From assembly GCA_964023205.1 (NCBI GenBank), contig OZ026836.1, positions 3,479,501 through 3,543,500 on the forward strand: a DNA stretch of 64,000 nucleotides. The letters are read 5' to 3'. The notes under the pieces are model-generated. The model saw only the letters and a program-made list of their open reading frames with translations, did not search any database and was not told the origin of the DNA. Positions 23,820 to 36,800 of this stretch are shown one piece after another. The stretch is from Lutraria lutraria (taxonomy: Eukaryota > Mollusca > Bivalvia > Venerida > Mactridae). The position numbers and the translations under genes were made by a program. Position 1 is the stretch's first letter; each line of letters starts with the position of its first letter.

Positions 23820-25402
23820 CACCTGGAAATAAGTTAAGCACACCCCGGAAATTTAAAATTGGTTGTGATTGAAAGCACTTTCATGAGATGACGACTTAAT
23901 TGAGCTAAGAAATAGTAATTTGATAAGTAGCAATAGCAATTTAGTAATCATAAACCAGTAAATTTATGAGTTTAGTTTATTCTTATCTAAATTATTGAAA
24001 AATGTAGGTGTTTATAAGTATGGTGTTGGAGCGTTTACAAAACATTTACTGGTGGATATTTTTGGTAAATGTTGACGATTACTTAACCTTAAATGACATT
24101 ATGTAGCCAAATTTTTAATAACGTGTGTAACCGCCACGTGCCCGGATGACAGCCTCAACCCTTCTCCTCATACTACCAGTAAGGCGTCTAATGCGATTTT
24201 GAGATAAATTTTGCCAATCTTGGTGCAGAGCTTGTTCCAGTTGTTGCAGGTTGACTATAGGTGGGTCCAAATTCTGTATTTTCCGGCCCAGGATCTCCCA
24301 TACGTGTTCCAGTGGGTTTAAATCAGGACTCATGGCAGGCCAGGGAATGGTGGTGATGGCATTCCATTGCAAAAACTGTGTTATAGCATGGGCTCGGTGA
24401 GGTCTGGCATTATCGTCCATGTAAACAGGTCGGGAAGCCAATGGATGATTATCAAAATGGTCCACGACGACTGGATGTAGGATGTCTCGTACATAAGTAT
24501 CACCTGTCAGATTTCCTTGGACAGTTACAATGTCCAACTTACAGTCATGGGACAAGCAACCCCATATCATAACTGATCCACCACCAAAGGGAACCGTAGG
24601 AAGAATGTTTCTTGGTGTGTAGGCTGTATTTCGTTGCCTCCACACTCGAATGCGCCCGTCTATGACGTGCAGAAGGAACCTGCTTTCATCTGACCAATGG
24701 ATCTTTCTCCATGATCTCAGGTTCCAACCACCCCTTGCCAAGCACCATGTCAGACGGTTCCTGCGATGAACAGGTGTCAACAAGGGACGTTTTATTACCC
24801 TTCTCGACTTTAAACCTGCAGATCTGAGCCGATTGCGCAGAGTATGTGACGACAAATGCCTGTGCGGCAACCAGTTTCGCTTTAGATAGGTGCTTGTTGC
24901 AAACGGAAAACGTCTAACGAGACGTAAAAGATTTCGGTCCTCGCGTGCCGTTGTTACATATGGCCGTCCAGATCTTGGACGGTCCCTTACGTCATGCATC
25001 TGCCGATACTTCTGACAGAGTGATTATAGCCAAGCTGACAACCAACAGCACTGTAGGACATGCCAGTATTAATCATGCCTATTATCTGCCACCTATCGCT
25101 ATCCGATAATCTTCTCCTAACCATTTTGTTGACAAGAGGTCAAAATAATGACAATATGTTAGAACAAAATCAAATTTTGTACATGTACTTTGTGTTAATT
25201 GAAAGTGTAGTTTAACAATTCACGAATATATTGTCGAAATGGCGAAGTACACAAGCTTTCCGTGCGCGCAACTCTATCGGAGATACACATGATTAGTACG
25301 GAAGGTCGTTCTTACCATTGCTCAAATAAAATTTAAAATTTCAGTTGTGGTCATGTCAAATTCGAGGCAAAATGCCGGGTGTGCTTAACTTATTTCCAGG
25401 TG
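23820..25402 (-). mobile_element. Tc1/mariner-type transposon in annexin A intron 1
   Basis: Terminal inverted repeats CACCTGGAAATAAGTTAAGC continuing ACACCC at 23820-23846 and, inverted, at 25376-25402. TA flanks both ends, as expected for Tc1/mariner. It contains one transposase gene with a frameshift near its N-terminus. The matching intron of annexin B lacks it, so insertion came after the duplication. Length 1583 bp fits the superfamily. Confidence 0.92.
24115..25125 (-). pseudogene. Tc1-like DD34E transposase, frameshifted
   Basis: Cut-and-paste transposase acting on the element's inverted repeats. The catalytic part is open for 294 codons (24115-24999). It shows DRPRSGRP, the first Asp in HWSDESRF, the second in YMDDNARPH and the Glu in SPDLNPLEHVWE; 34 residues separate the second Asp from the Glu (DD34E). 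The N-terminal helix-turn-helix begins at an ATG at 25125 (MVRRRLSDSDRWQIIGMINT) but runs in another frame. A small deletion near 25013-25025 separates the halves, joining NHSV to KYRQMHDVRDR. This copy therefore lacks an in-frame DNA-binding domain and is probably inactive, though the catalytic domain is undamaged. Confidence 0.9.
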
Positions 25403-25758
25403 TATATATAGCCCTGGGTTAAACATGGAAGATGATAAGACACAATTAAATGTATGAAAACAGTCAATATTAAAAATATGTAATTATACCTATTATTTAT
25501 TTTATTTCTCCCGTATTGCCAACTTGCACTGCAGTCGAATGAATGTGACTCATACATGTATATGAAATTTCAGTAAAATCTATAGTGTGATTACCGGTAA
25601 GGACTTAACATATTCAAATTATATATCTATGTCAATTAAATCAGGTAATTTCATAAATTAAACCGCTTGGTAAACTCAAACATAATATGCACAGATAATA
25701 TTCTAAACAAAATTTTAACTTTTAAACCACAAATTTGATTAAAAACATAAATACTCAC

Positions 25759-25815
25759 CTTTCAGATACCACGTCAGACTGGTCTTCAAAGACATATGAA
25801 TCCTAGCAATAACGT
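25759..25815 (-). other. Annexin A probable noncoding exon 1
   Basis: A donor (AAAG|GTGAGT) follows a block conserved with 46037-46095 of annexin B (ATACCACGTCAGACTGGTCT). The block has an ATG in copy A, but in copy B the same frame stops at once, so I read it as 5' UTR. The transcription start was not located; the right boundary is approximate. Confidence 0.5.
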
Positions 25816-25904
25816 AAACAAATACAGATCAATCAATCAATGAATACATTTAACTGGTCCCCAGTGTCGGTTTAACAGTGTTTGTAGATTTGTGTATTTG
25901 CCGG

Positions 25905-25970
25905 TGTAGCATGAAATATGGATCCCGTTGAAATATGATCCCTAGATTTTTTTAACTGGTTTATTTGCAA
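25905..25970. repeat. Solitary terminus of the 42785-44516 element family
   Basis: TGTAGCATGAAATATGGATC followed by CCGTTGAAATATGATCCC resembles the inverted-repeat end at 42785. It lies between the two annexin duplication units, close to the breakpoint. Confidence 0.55.
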
Positions 25971-27767
25971 TCAACACTTTTAAGATGTGCTGGTCAGATG
26001 TTAATCTAGAGCAAACCTTTATACACAAATGTTTCGTACATGATGCTTTAAATACAATCATGAAATTTGTGTCAGTCTTGGAATTAAAAATGAACGATCA
26101 AATAGATAGCCATCAATCAAGAGTTATAATGTCCTTCCTAGTCTGAGGGTAATAAATTAAAACATTGAAACAAATATTATGTATGTAGATTAACATGGTA
26201 TTAGATTAAAAAGAGTAACTTCACTGATAATTTCAGTGTGAGTGAGTCAAATACATCTTGAATTCAATAGCACTTATCAATCATTCTTTTATGCTTAAAA
26301 AATTGTTTGTTTCTAGTTATCTGCCCTAATTTTTCCCCTGCAATCCTAGACTTTGAAGAACAATACATACATATTTTTACCTTCATGCATGCTTTCAAGA
26401 GCCCAAAAGAAGTGTCTGACCTACTTACTCTATTTTTAATGAGCATGTAACCAGAAACAAAATTTTTTTAGGCCTTTACTGATAAAAAAAAACAAAATTT
26501 AGACTCAAACTTATTTTATTTTTTTTAAACTTGGAAACATAGACAAGGCACAGACTGTTCAGTCAAATGAAATCTATACATTAAATCTAATTTCACACAA
26601 ATTATTCGATACATGTATATACATCCTACTACTGTACTCAAACATTACTTTGAGTCACTCTTGATTCCTTCATTACCAGTTTTTAACAAAAGCAATTCTG
26701 AAAATTTTATAAGAAAAAATTCAAATTTGACAAAATTATGGAGAAAATATGTGATGATTCTGTAAAAAATGTGTATCAACTATAAAGTTGAACTGAGTGG
26801 CTTATAATCATGCTTATGGTATCCACAATATGGACATACCAGGTAATCATGTGCTAATTATTAGTTTCCAAAGTTTTATATAAAATCCAGAGAAAGTAAC
26901 AATAAATAAGTAACATGTAACAAAAGAAAATAATCACAGCAACACATCATTATAAATATAAGATTGCATTATAATGCAAACACAAGACAGTCTAAACAAA
27001 AAATAACATAATGATCCATAAACCAGATAGAAGATATCTATAAAATATCACTACATTTATAAATCAAATCATCAATTAGTGTACAATTTATACATAGTCA
27101 GGATAATTTATCGAACAGCAAAACTAACATAATAACAAGAGACTCTTAGCTAATTAGAAATTAATAGTTCAATGATTACAATAAATTTTGAAACATTAAT
27201 CCAGTGGTTTCAGGTTTTCTTATAAATTTAGTTTTATTTTACATAATTATAAACTGTATGACAGATTACTTGATAAATTGATGAATAGTATTAATTGATA
27301 AATAAATAAACCACAAGAATAATCTACCTATTTACAAGTAGTCTCCCTTTGTGTAAGAAACTGTCCTTGTATGGTACAGACAACAGATTATCAATTCAAT
27401 AGCTCTAACATTATCAACAAAAACAATAAGTATTTTCAAATAATACAAGCTTTGTCCCCAATTATTTAAATGTTAAGTTTAAATAATGGGAAATATGTGA
27501 GTTGATATCAAATCAGATTTGCTTAAAGGGAATTTTTCAAAATTGTACTCAACTGTCAGACATACACACCTTACACTTTTTGTCACAAGCTAAAGAGTTA
27601 TTAATTATAAATATTTGAAGGAAGCAAGGTTCATCGATGAGAATAAATGAACAAATTTACACCACATAACACATTAAGACTTTTACAGCTGAAAATACAG
27701 ATTATATTATAAATAAGTCCCAGTTCATATAGTCAAGGTAATGTTAATAAGTATGTTTGTTGTCTGT
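25971..27767 (-). other. Inter-annexin region and 3' flank of annexin B
   Basis: No coding exon. From about 26010 it aligns with 6850 onward, so the second duplication unit starts here. Much of 26500-27760 may be 3' UTR. AT-rich, no recognised mobile element. Confidence 0.55.
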
Positions 27768-27850
27768 CATGTACTGAATGTAGGTACATGTACTGAATGT
27801 AGGTACATGTACTGAATGTAGGTACATGTACTGAATGTAGGTACACATGT
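27768..27850. repeat. 19-bp tandem repeat just downstream of the annexin B stop, 4 copies
   Basis: Unit TACTGAATGTAGGTACATG repeated four times, ending 11 bp from the stop codon. Annexin A has one copy (9693-9713), so this is a copy-B expansion in the 3' UTR. Confidence 0.88.
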
Positions 27851-27860
27851 ACTAATGTAT

Positions 27861-30800
27861 CTAATCTCTCCCTACAAGAGCCAACAAAATTTTCTTGAAG
27901 TTGAAACTTGTGTCTTCATCAATATATCTGTAAAGTGTCTTAGATGTTAGCTCCAGAAACTCTGCCTTAATTTGTACCATGTCAATCTGTAAGTATAAAT
28001 AAAACATATAAGTTTAGATACACAATATAGGATTATACTTTTTCCCAATAAACAAGAAAAAATGGCCAACCTAGCCCAAAAGCTATAGATTATTTCTATA
28101 TATATTTAATCTAATGAAAACTTATCTGATTATGATAAATAACCAATTAAAGTGAACTTAACTATAAGAAGGCTATAAAAAAACTCCTACTGAATTCTTT
28201 CAGGTATAGTTTGAATTGATAGATCAATATACATTGTGGAACAATTTATTATAGTTAAATTAATCAATTGAAGACTGCTCCATGGGTGAACACGTAAGAA
28301 ACTGTCAGGTTAAGATATCTTCAAATCAAGACTTATTTCACTGTGAGACAGTGCTATGAGATCTTGAGATCAAGACATAAGTACTGTGAGATCTTGAGAT
28401 CAAGACATAAGTACTATGAGATCTTGAGATCAAGAAATAAGTACTGTAAGATCTTGAGATCAAGACATAAGTACTGCGAGATCATGAGATCAAGACATAA
28501 GTACTGTGAGATCTTGAGATCAGGAGATAAGTACTGTGAGATCTTGAGATCAAGACATAAGTACTGTAAGATTTTGAGATCAAGACATAAGTACTGTGAG
28601 ATATTCAGATCAAGACATAAGTACTGTGAGATCTTGAGATCAGGACATAAGTACTGCAAGATCTTGAGATCAAGACATAAGTACTGTGAGATATTCAGAT
28701 CAAGACATAAGTACTGTGATGTATTCAGATCTAGACATAAGTACTGTGAGATCTTGAGATCAAGACATAAGTACTGTGAGATCTTGAGATCAAGACATAA
28801 GTACTGTGAGATATTCAGATCAAGACATAAGTACTGTGAGATATTCAGATCAAGACATAAGTACTGTGAGATCTTGAGATCAGTGTCAGCACTATGCCCA
28901 TACATATAGCTAAGCTTATAGAAGTGAGGACAAATAATTACCTCTGCACGTGAAGCAACAATTCTGATCAATGTTTTCTCATCAGTCCCCAATCCTTTCA
29001 TTGAATCACGCAGTTTTTCAGCAAAATACTTTGGTCTATTCATAACACTTTGGGCTACAGCATAAAGACCTTTACGGTAACTTCCAGAAGTTTCACTGTC
29101 TATAGCATGACGTATGTCAGCTTGTGAAATCTGAAAATTTAGAACAATGCATGTATTGTTCTTACGGAACATGCTTGATAAATAAAGAAAGATAAAACAA
29201 GGTCAATAAAATTCCTTACAATTCAACTAGTCACTTATGGCTCTACATCTAGCTAAGTCAAGAAAATACACATGTACCTCATTTTGTATTAACACAAAAC
29301 AATGTTTGCAGCTGTAACTAATTCCTATCAGAATGATTCAGAAGTCATGGTAGTGATTTCATATCAAATATACACAAATAATGTTATGAAAGTCTGAACT
29401 AACAGTCTGGTCTTGTAATTGTCATGGCTTAATTAAGATATTCTCGTTTCATACTTAAAATTTAATTTTTAACTTCATTCTTGCATGGTCAAATTTCATC
29501 AATTTTGATCCCACCATTAAAGATTCAAACTTTGAACAAAAATGAATTATGTAAGTGACAATGTTTGTAATGTCAATCTTTATAGTAAGGATCAGAAATT
29601 ATAAAACAGGGCTGTGCATGGGCTACTATTGAGTAAAACCAAAAGTGGAATGTTTTCCCTCCGTAACCAACCAAAAATGAAAAGACAAAAATTGAAAATT
29701 TTAACAAAAGACTTCATATATACTAGAAATACCTTAACATATTGTTTATAAATCTCTCTAAGTTGATAGAAATCCCTGACAGCAAATATCCTGTTAAATG
29801 TCTCTTCATCTGTACCCCACCTGTCTTCTCCAGCATCAAACAGGAGCTGAGCATCTCTCTTAGCTCTTCTCTCATTGGCCAGTTTGGTGTAATTCACCTA
29901 ATCAATTATTCAACATAACCATAAATGTTGGCACTCCTAATAAATCATGTAACATAACCATGTGTCTTCACTCCTAATAAATCATTTAACATAACCATGA
30001 GGTTGCACTCCTAATAAATCATGTAACATAACCATGTGCTTGCACTCCTAATGGATCATTTAACATAACTGTGCTTGCACTCCTAATAATTTAGTTAACA
30101 TAATCGTATATGTTTGAACTTCTTATAAATCAGTTAACATAACCATATGTTTGCACTCCTAATAAATTATTTAACATAACCATGTGCTTGCACTCCTAAT
30201 GAATCATTTAACATAACTATGTGCTTGCACTACTAATAAATCATTTAACATAACCATGTGCGTGCACTTTAATAAATCATTTATCATAACCATGTGTCTG
30301 CACTCCTAATGAATCATTTATCATAACCATGTGCTTGCACTACTAATAACTCATTTATCATAACCATGTGCTTGCACTACTAATAAATCATTTATCATAA
30401 CCATGTGCTTGCACTACTAATAAATCATTTATCATAACCATGCGTCTGCACCCTAATAAATCATTTATCATAACCATGTGTCTGCACTCCTAATGAATCA
30501 TTTATCATAACCATGTGTCTGCACACCTAATGAATCATTTATCATAACATGTGTCCGCACTCCTAATAAATCATTTATCATAACCATGTGTCTGCACTAC
30601 TAATAAATCATTTATCATAACCATGTGTCTGCACTCCCAATGAATCATTTAACATAACCATGTGTCTGCACTCCTAATAAATCATTTATCATAACCATGT
30701 GTCTGCACTACTAATAAATCATTTATCATAACCATGTGTCTGCACTACTAATAAATCATTTATCATAACCATGCGTCTGCACCCTTATAAATCATTTAAC

Positions 30801-33800
30801 ATAACCAAGTGGTTGCACTCCTAATAAATCATTTATCATAACCATGTGTCTGCACTCCTAATAAATCATTTATCATAACCATGTGTCTGCACACCTAATG
30901 AATCATTTATCATAACCATGTGTCTGCACTCCTAATGAATCATTTATCATAACCATGTGTCTGCACTACTAATTAATCATTTATCATAACCATGTGTCTG
31001 CACTACTAATAAATCATTTATCATAACCATGTGTCTGCACACCTAATGAATCATTTAACATAACCAAGTGGTTGCACATCTAATGAATCATTTATCATAA
31101 CCATGTGTCTGCACTACCAATGAATCATTTATCATAACCATGTGTCTGCACTACTAATGAATCATTTATCATAACCATGTGTCTGCACACCTAATGAATC
31201 ATTTATCATAACCATGTGTCTGCACTACTAATAAATCATTTATCGAAACCATGTGTCTGCACACCTAATGAATCATTTATCATAACCATGTGTCTGCACT
31301 CCTAATAAATCATTTATCATAACCATGAGTTTGCACTCCCAATGAATCATTTAACATAACCAAGTGCTTGCACTTCTAATAAATCAGATAACATAACCAT
31401 GCATTTGCACTCCTAATAAATCATTTAACATAACCAAGTGGTTGCACTCCTAATAAATCAGTTAACATAACCATGTGTTTGCACTCCTAATAAATCATTT
31501 ATCATAATCATGAGTTTGCACTCCTAATAAATCAGTTATCATAACCATGAGTTTGCACTCCTAATGAATCATTTATCATAACCATGTGTCTGCACTCCTA
31601 ATGAATCATTTATCATAACCATGTGTCTGCACTACCAATGAATCATTTATCATAACCATGTGTCTGCACTACTAATGAATCATTTATCATAACCATGTGT
31701 CTGCACACCTAATGAATCATTTATCATAACCATGTGTCTGCACTACTAATAAATCATTTATCATAACCATGTGTCTGCACACCTAATGAATCATTTATCA
31801 TAACCATGTGTCTGCACTCCTAATAAATCATTTATCATAACCATGAGTTTGCACTCCCAATGAATCATTTAACATAACCAAGTGCTTGCACTTCTAATAA
31901 ATCAGATAACATAACCATGCATTTGCACTCCTAATAAATCATTTAACATAACCAAGTGGTTGCACTCCTAATAAATCAGTTAACATAACCATGTGTTTGC
32001 ACTCCTAATAAATCATTTATCATAATCATGAGTTTGCACTCCTAATAAATCAGTTATCATAACCATGAGTTTGCACTCCTAATGAATCATTTAACATAAC
32101 CAAGTGCTTGCACTCCTAATAAATCAGTTAACATAACCATGTGTTTGCACTCATTTGAAGTCATTTACAATTATGGACAGAGAGATGATGGACAAAATAG
32201 CACACAAATATCTCATCAAGAATTCTGGAGAGCTAACAAACAAACATAATAAATTATATGGAGCTTGTTATGATTTTCGTTAAAAATATATACTTTTGTA
32301 AAAATCAGTTTCTTACTAAATACATTGTACATGCACAAGTTAAAGAAAATGTCATAAATTAAATAAACAATAAATACATGTGCCATTTACATGCACTTTA
32401 TCCTAGATATCAAAAATCAAACAGGATGCATGGCAAGATTTATCTATGTTTAGTAGTAGGAGAGTTCCACCATTACTAGATACAAGCATCATCAATTATT
32501 ATTGTAAAACATTTGACTACCAACCTCAAACATGCCTGTTCCATCACCATTAGCATTTAATATCTCTTCAACAGCTTCTTCTACCTTATCTCTTGTTAAT
32601 TCAGTTCTATTACCCTGCATTATGAAATATTGAAATATCAAATTAACACTGAACTAAATGGTAATCTCTTGCAATGCATAATACAACTACAATATACTAG
32701 TAGCTTGCAGGAATTTTTTTTTAACTAATGGTATCTAACATAAGACAACATACTAAAAATTTAATACAATAAGGCACATACAAAATGTACATGTACATGT
32801 AAACATAATGTAAAAACTATCATAAATCAATCAAATATATAAAGAATTAATTATCAAAATAATTATTTGACTTTTTTTTATCTATATGAGTAATAAGAAG
32901 ACATTAAATTGTATTGAAGAAATCAATCCACATCTAAATAAGCAAGACAAATTATGACATAGCTATTAAAGGTTATAGGTACACTAAGAAAATTAGTAAC
33001 ATAATAAGTTTAATTAACTCATTAGTTTTCATTAGGTGATATCCACAAAAACACATGTTTAATTGCAGAAAATGAATGTTAATTAAGACATGTTTAACAT
33101 CTACATACAAAAAAATATTAACAAAGGAAAAATTATTTCTTATTCATTGACGTCAGCTTAACAGATAACAAGAGGGCTATGATGGCCCTATATTGCTCAC
33201 CAGATAAAAAGACTCTTAGAGAAAATTATCATGAGCCTTTGTAAAATTAAGTGACCCGGGGGCGGGGCCAATTTTGCCCCTACGGCAATAATTTGAACAA
33301 ACTAGATGGCCACCAGACAATGCTACATACAAAATACGTAAGCTCTATGCATTGAGGTTTTGGACAAGAAGAATTTTTTTGTTTTCCTATATAAGCCTAT
33401 ATAAATCATGTGATCCCCGGGGTGGGGCTAATTTTCACCCTGGGGGCCATACTTTTAACAGACTTGGTAGAGGTCTGCTAGACAATGCTACATACCAAAT
33501 ATCTTAGCTCTAGGTCTTGTGGTTTCGGACCAGAAGATTTTTTAAAATTTTCCTATATAAGCCTTTATGAATCAAGTGACCCTGGGGCGGGGCCAATTTT
33601 GACTCTAGAACAAGAATTTGAACAAACTTGGTAGAGGTCCACTAGACAATGCTACACACCAAATATCTAAGCTCTAGGCATCGTAGTTTCTGACAAGAAG
33701 ATTTTTTTAATTTCCCTATATAAGTCTATGTAAAATCAAGTGACCCCTGGGGCGGAGTCAATTTTGACCCTAGGGCAATAATTTGAACAAAGTTGGTAGA

Positions 33801-36800
33801 AGTCCACTAGACAAGTTTCGTTGAAATTGGCCAACTGGTTATGAAGGAGATGTTGTTTAAAGCAATTGTTGACGCACAAACGCACACACGACATCACGCG
33901 ATCACAATAGCTCACCAAGAGCTTTGAGATGTGCAAATATTTTCCCACATCCCATTTATTGTGTTCAGATTTTAACAGTCAAATCTACTTTGTAGATATT
34001 TTCACACTCCCAAAAATAGTGTTGTTCTTTCACACTTCCATCAAGAGTGCACAGATTTTCACTATCTACTGAGTACAGAAGATTCCAGAATATAAAAGAA
34101 ACTTTAATACAGGGAAATAACCAGAGTACTACATGACAGAAGAATATCATATCACACAGGTACGCACATACATGTACAATAGTAAAGTGCCACATAAAGA
34201 TAGTATTTAAGTAGGAACACACCACTAAACTAGAAACAACAAGGTTTGTCAGTGCCACTCAGGATTCATTTCAAATGATCTGGATTCACTCATGAGATAA
34301 ACATAGCTGTGTCAAGAAAATATGAAAACCTTGAAAAAGCAGAACCAACAAGATCCTGATTCTGTCATTTACTATTATTATCATTTACAACAAGCTGATC
34401 TGCTTATTTAAATTTAAATCAAAGTCAATAAAAAACATTTTCTAACCCTTCAAATCACTTCAAAGCATTTTGAAAATAGTTTTTCTCAACCTTTATTTAT
34501 TATAAAAATCCACCAGGTGATAGCAAAGGATTTAATGCTTGTATCACATCATAGTCTCAACCATCATGATTAAATCCAGTCAGTTTTTTAACTTATATTA
34601 TAAGAACAACAATAACCTGAGCACATGATATAAGCAGACGTTTAAAATCGCCGCTTGCATCATTTTCGATATCTTCATTGATCAGAGTCTCATAAGTAAC
34701 ATCGTCTGGCCTTGCAACTAAAGTCGTAAGATTATAGACAAATAAATAGAGAAACATCTAGTACAAAAAACACTTCTCATGCATTTTGTTAATATTTTAG
34801 TTATACAATGTATTATATAGCTACATTTTTAGTTCACCTTATTTGATACATTGTTGGTATGACTGTATGTATTAGAGTGACACACCCATTGGAGAATGAC
34901 TTACAATGAAATTACCCTTTTATCAGAGCTGAATTTTGCAACAATATAATTACATGACTGTATGCATAATCCATGCAAACAGAAAGACTAGCTATAATAG
35001 TATCACACAGATTTACTGATCTTTTTCACCATGACAACCATATACCTAAATAATCACTACATTTCTGTCCTTTCAACATAACACAGTTGCAGCTTGATGG
35101 ATTTATACAAAGTGATAACAATATTGTGCTGAAAGGACAATTATAAATTACCCTTTTCAAATATCTTGTTTTAACAGTCAAACCTGGCTTAATAGCCACA
35201 AGGGTTACAGTGTATTTGAACAAAGCACACATTTGTACACTTGTACATCATATTTTCCCCTACTCTGATGGCTAAAATATGTTTAAATGTCCACCTTTAT
35301 AAAGGTTGAAATCTGGTGATAAACATCTGGAAAATCTCTGTGTCTGAACTAAGAGAAGATGGTCTAATATGCCATAGATAAACAAGCACCTGACATGCAG
35401 ATACAAGAAGTCGCTTAAAGTTTCCACTGGTGTCTCCCTTTATATCATCATCTAACCGCTTTTCCGATGCTGGTTTGTTTGGCTTTGCAACTAAATGAAC
35501 AAATTTGTTACAGGAATACACCAACTTGAGGTGGATAGGAAGCTGTTAGCTTGTATACAACTTACTAAGTAATAGTAATACATGTACTACTATTCAGACT
35601 GGATTTTGTACCCAGTGTTAACACTGGGATATATATAGAAGCTTTTACCAGTCATCTGCTCATCTAGAGCCTAAAGCTTTTACCAGTCATCTGCTCATCT
35701 AGAGCCTAAAGCTTTTACCAGTCATCTGCTCATCTAGAGCCTAAAGCTTTTACCAGTCATCTGCTCATCTAGAGCCTAACCCATATAACTTAAAACAATT
35801 TTGGTCAGATATGTCAGAGGGGACAACAGCACTTCAAGGCATACATCAGTGTTCTGTACAATGCAGCAAAGCATCAATGTGTAAAGCAGCAATCATGTTA
35901 AACAGCAATGCTGATCTATAAGCACTAAAAAGCAGTACCATTCAAAGTTTGACATGTCAGCCTACAATAAAGTAAAGTCAGTATCATACCTTGTCCATAT
36001 ACACTTCTTATTTCCTTCACTTGTTGGTTAGTTCTTGTCATCAATATCTCAATAAGGGCCAACTCATCAGTTCCCAGACCCTAAAAATCAATCAACAAGA
36101 CTTACAATATAATACATTATACTGATACAAACTTATAGTCCCATTGCTTAAACTACAATATTCTTCAACATGTGTAATCTTTTCATACACATAGCACATG
36201 CATTCAGTTTGAGTAAGAACTTAAACTCAATTACATATAATTCTGGAAGCACAAACATAAATCCTCCAAACCGTATACAGTACAAACTCTGTAGAGTAAC
36301 ACCATGTGGGAGCTGCAAACATTGACCGTTGTTTAGAGGTTGTTCCTCTGCAGAGGTTAAATTTAGAGTAAATATCAACTTAGGGAAATTTTGAAGGTGT
36401 TGTTATAGAGAGATTGTTGCTCTACAGAGGGCCGCTCTGGAGAGGTTTTACTGCATATATGTAATCTTTGAAATTATTTATCATATGCTGTTACCAAATC
36501 TGAATACACATGAATGTAAATTACTGTTAAACAAATTAAAAAATTAGATGCAAATACACTTGAATAAACTAATTGATCATGAAGTAAAAATATTTACATA
36601 AATGGCCTTTTTGATACTTCTAGCATCAAACATGGCAGGAGAGACGAAACAAGCTAAAATAGCATCTTTATAATCTCCACTCAATTCACCCTTGATTTCT
36701 TCAATCAAATCCTGTAATATACAAGAACATGTATTTACATCAATTTTGTTATCATTTTATTGTTTAATATTATATTTTCCACTTTTGCTAGATTATGATC

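Noticed and set aside
28347..28892. Regular 30-bp repeats that look like a CRISPR array or a repeat protein
   Set aside because: There are no unique spacers, the unit is fully tandem, the DNA is eukaryotic, and open frames on both strands follow from the period being divisible by three.
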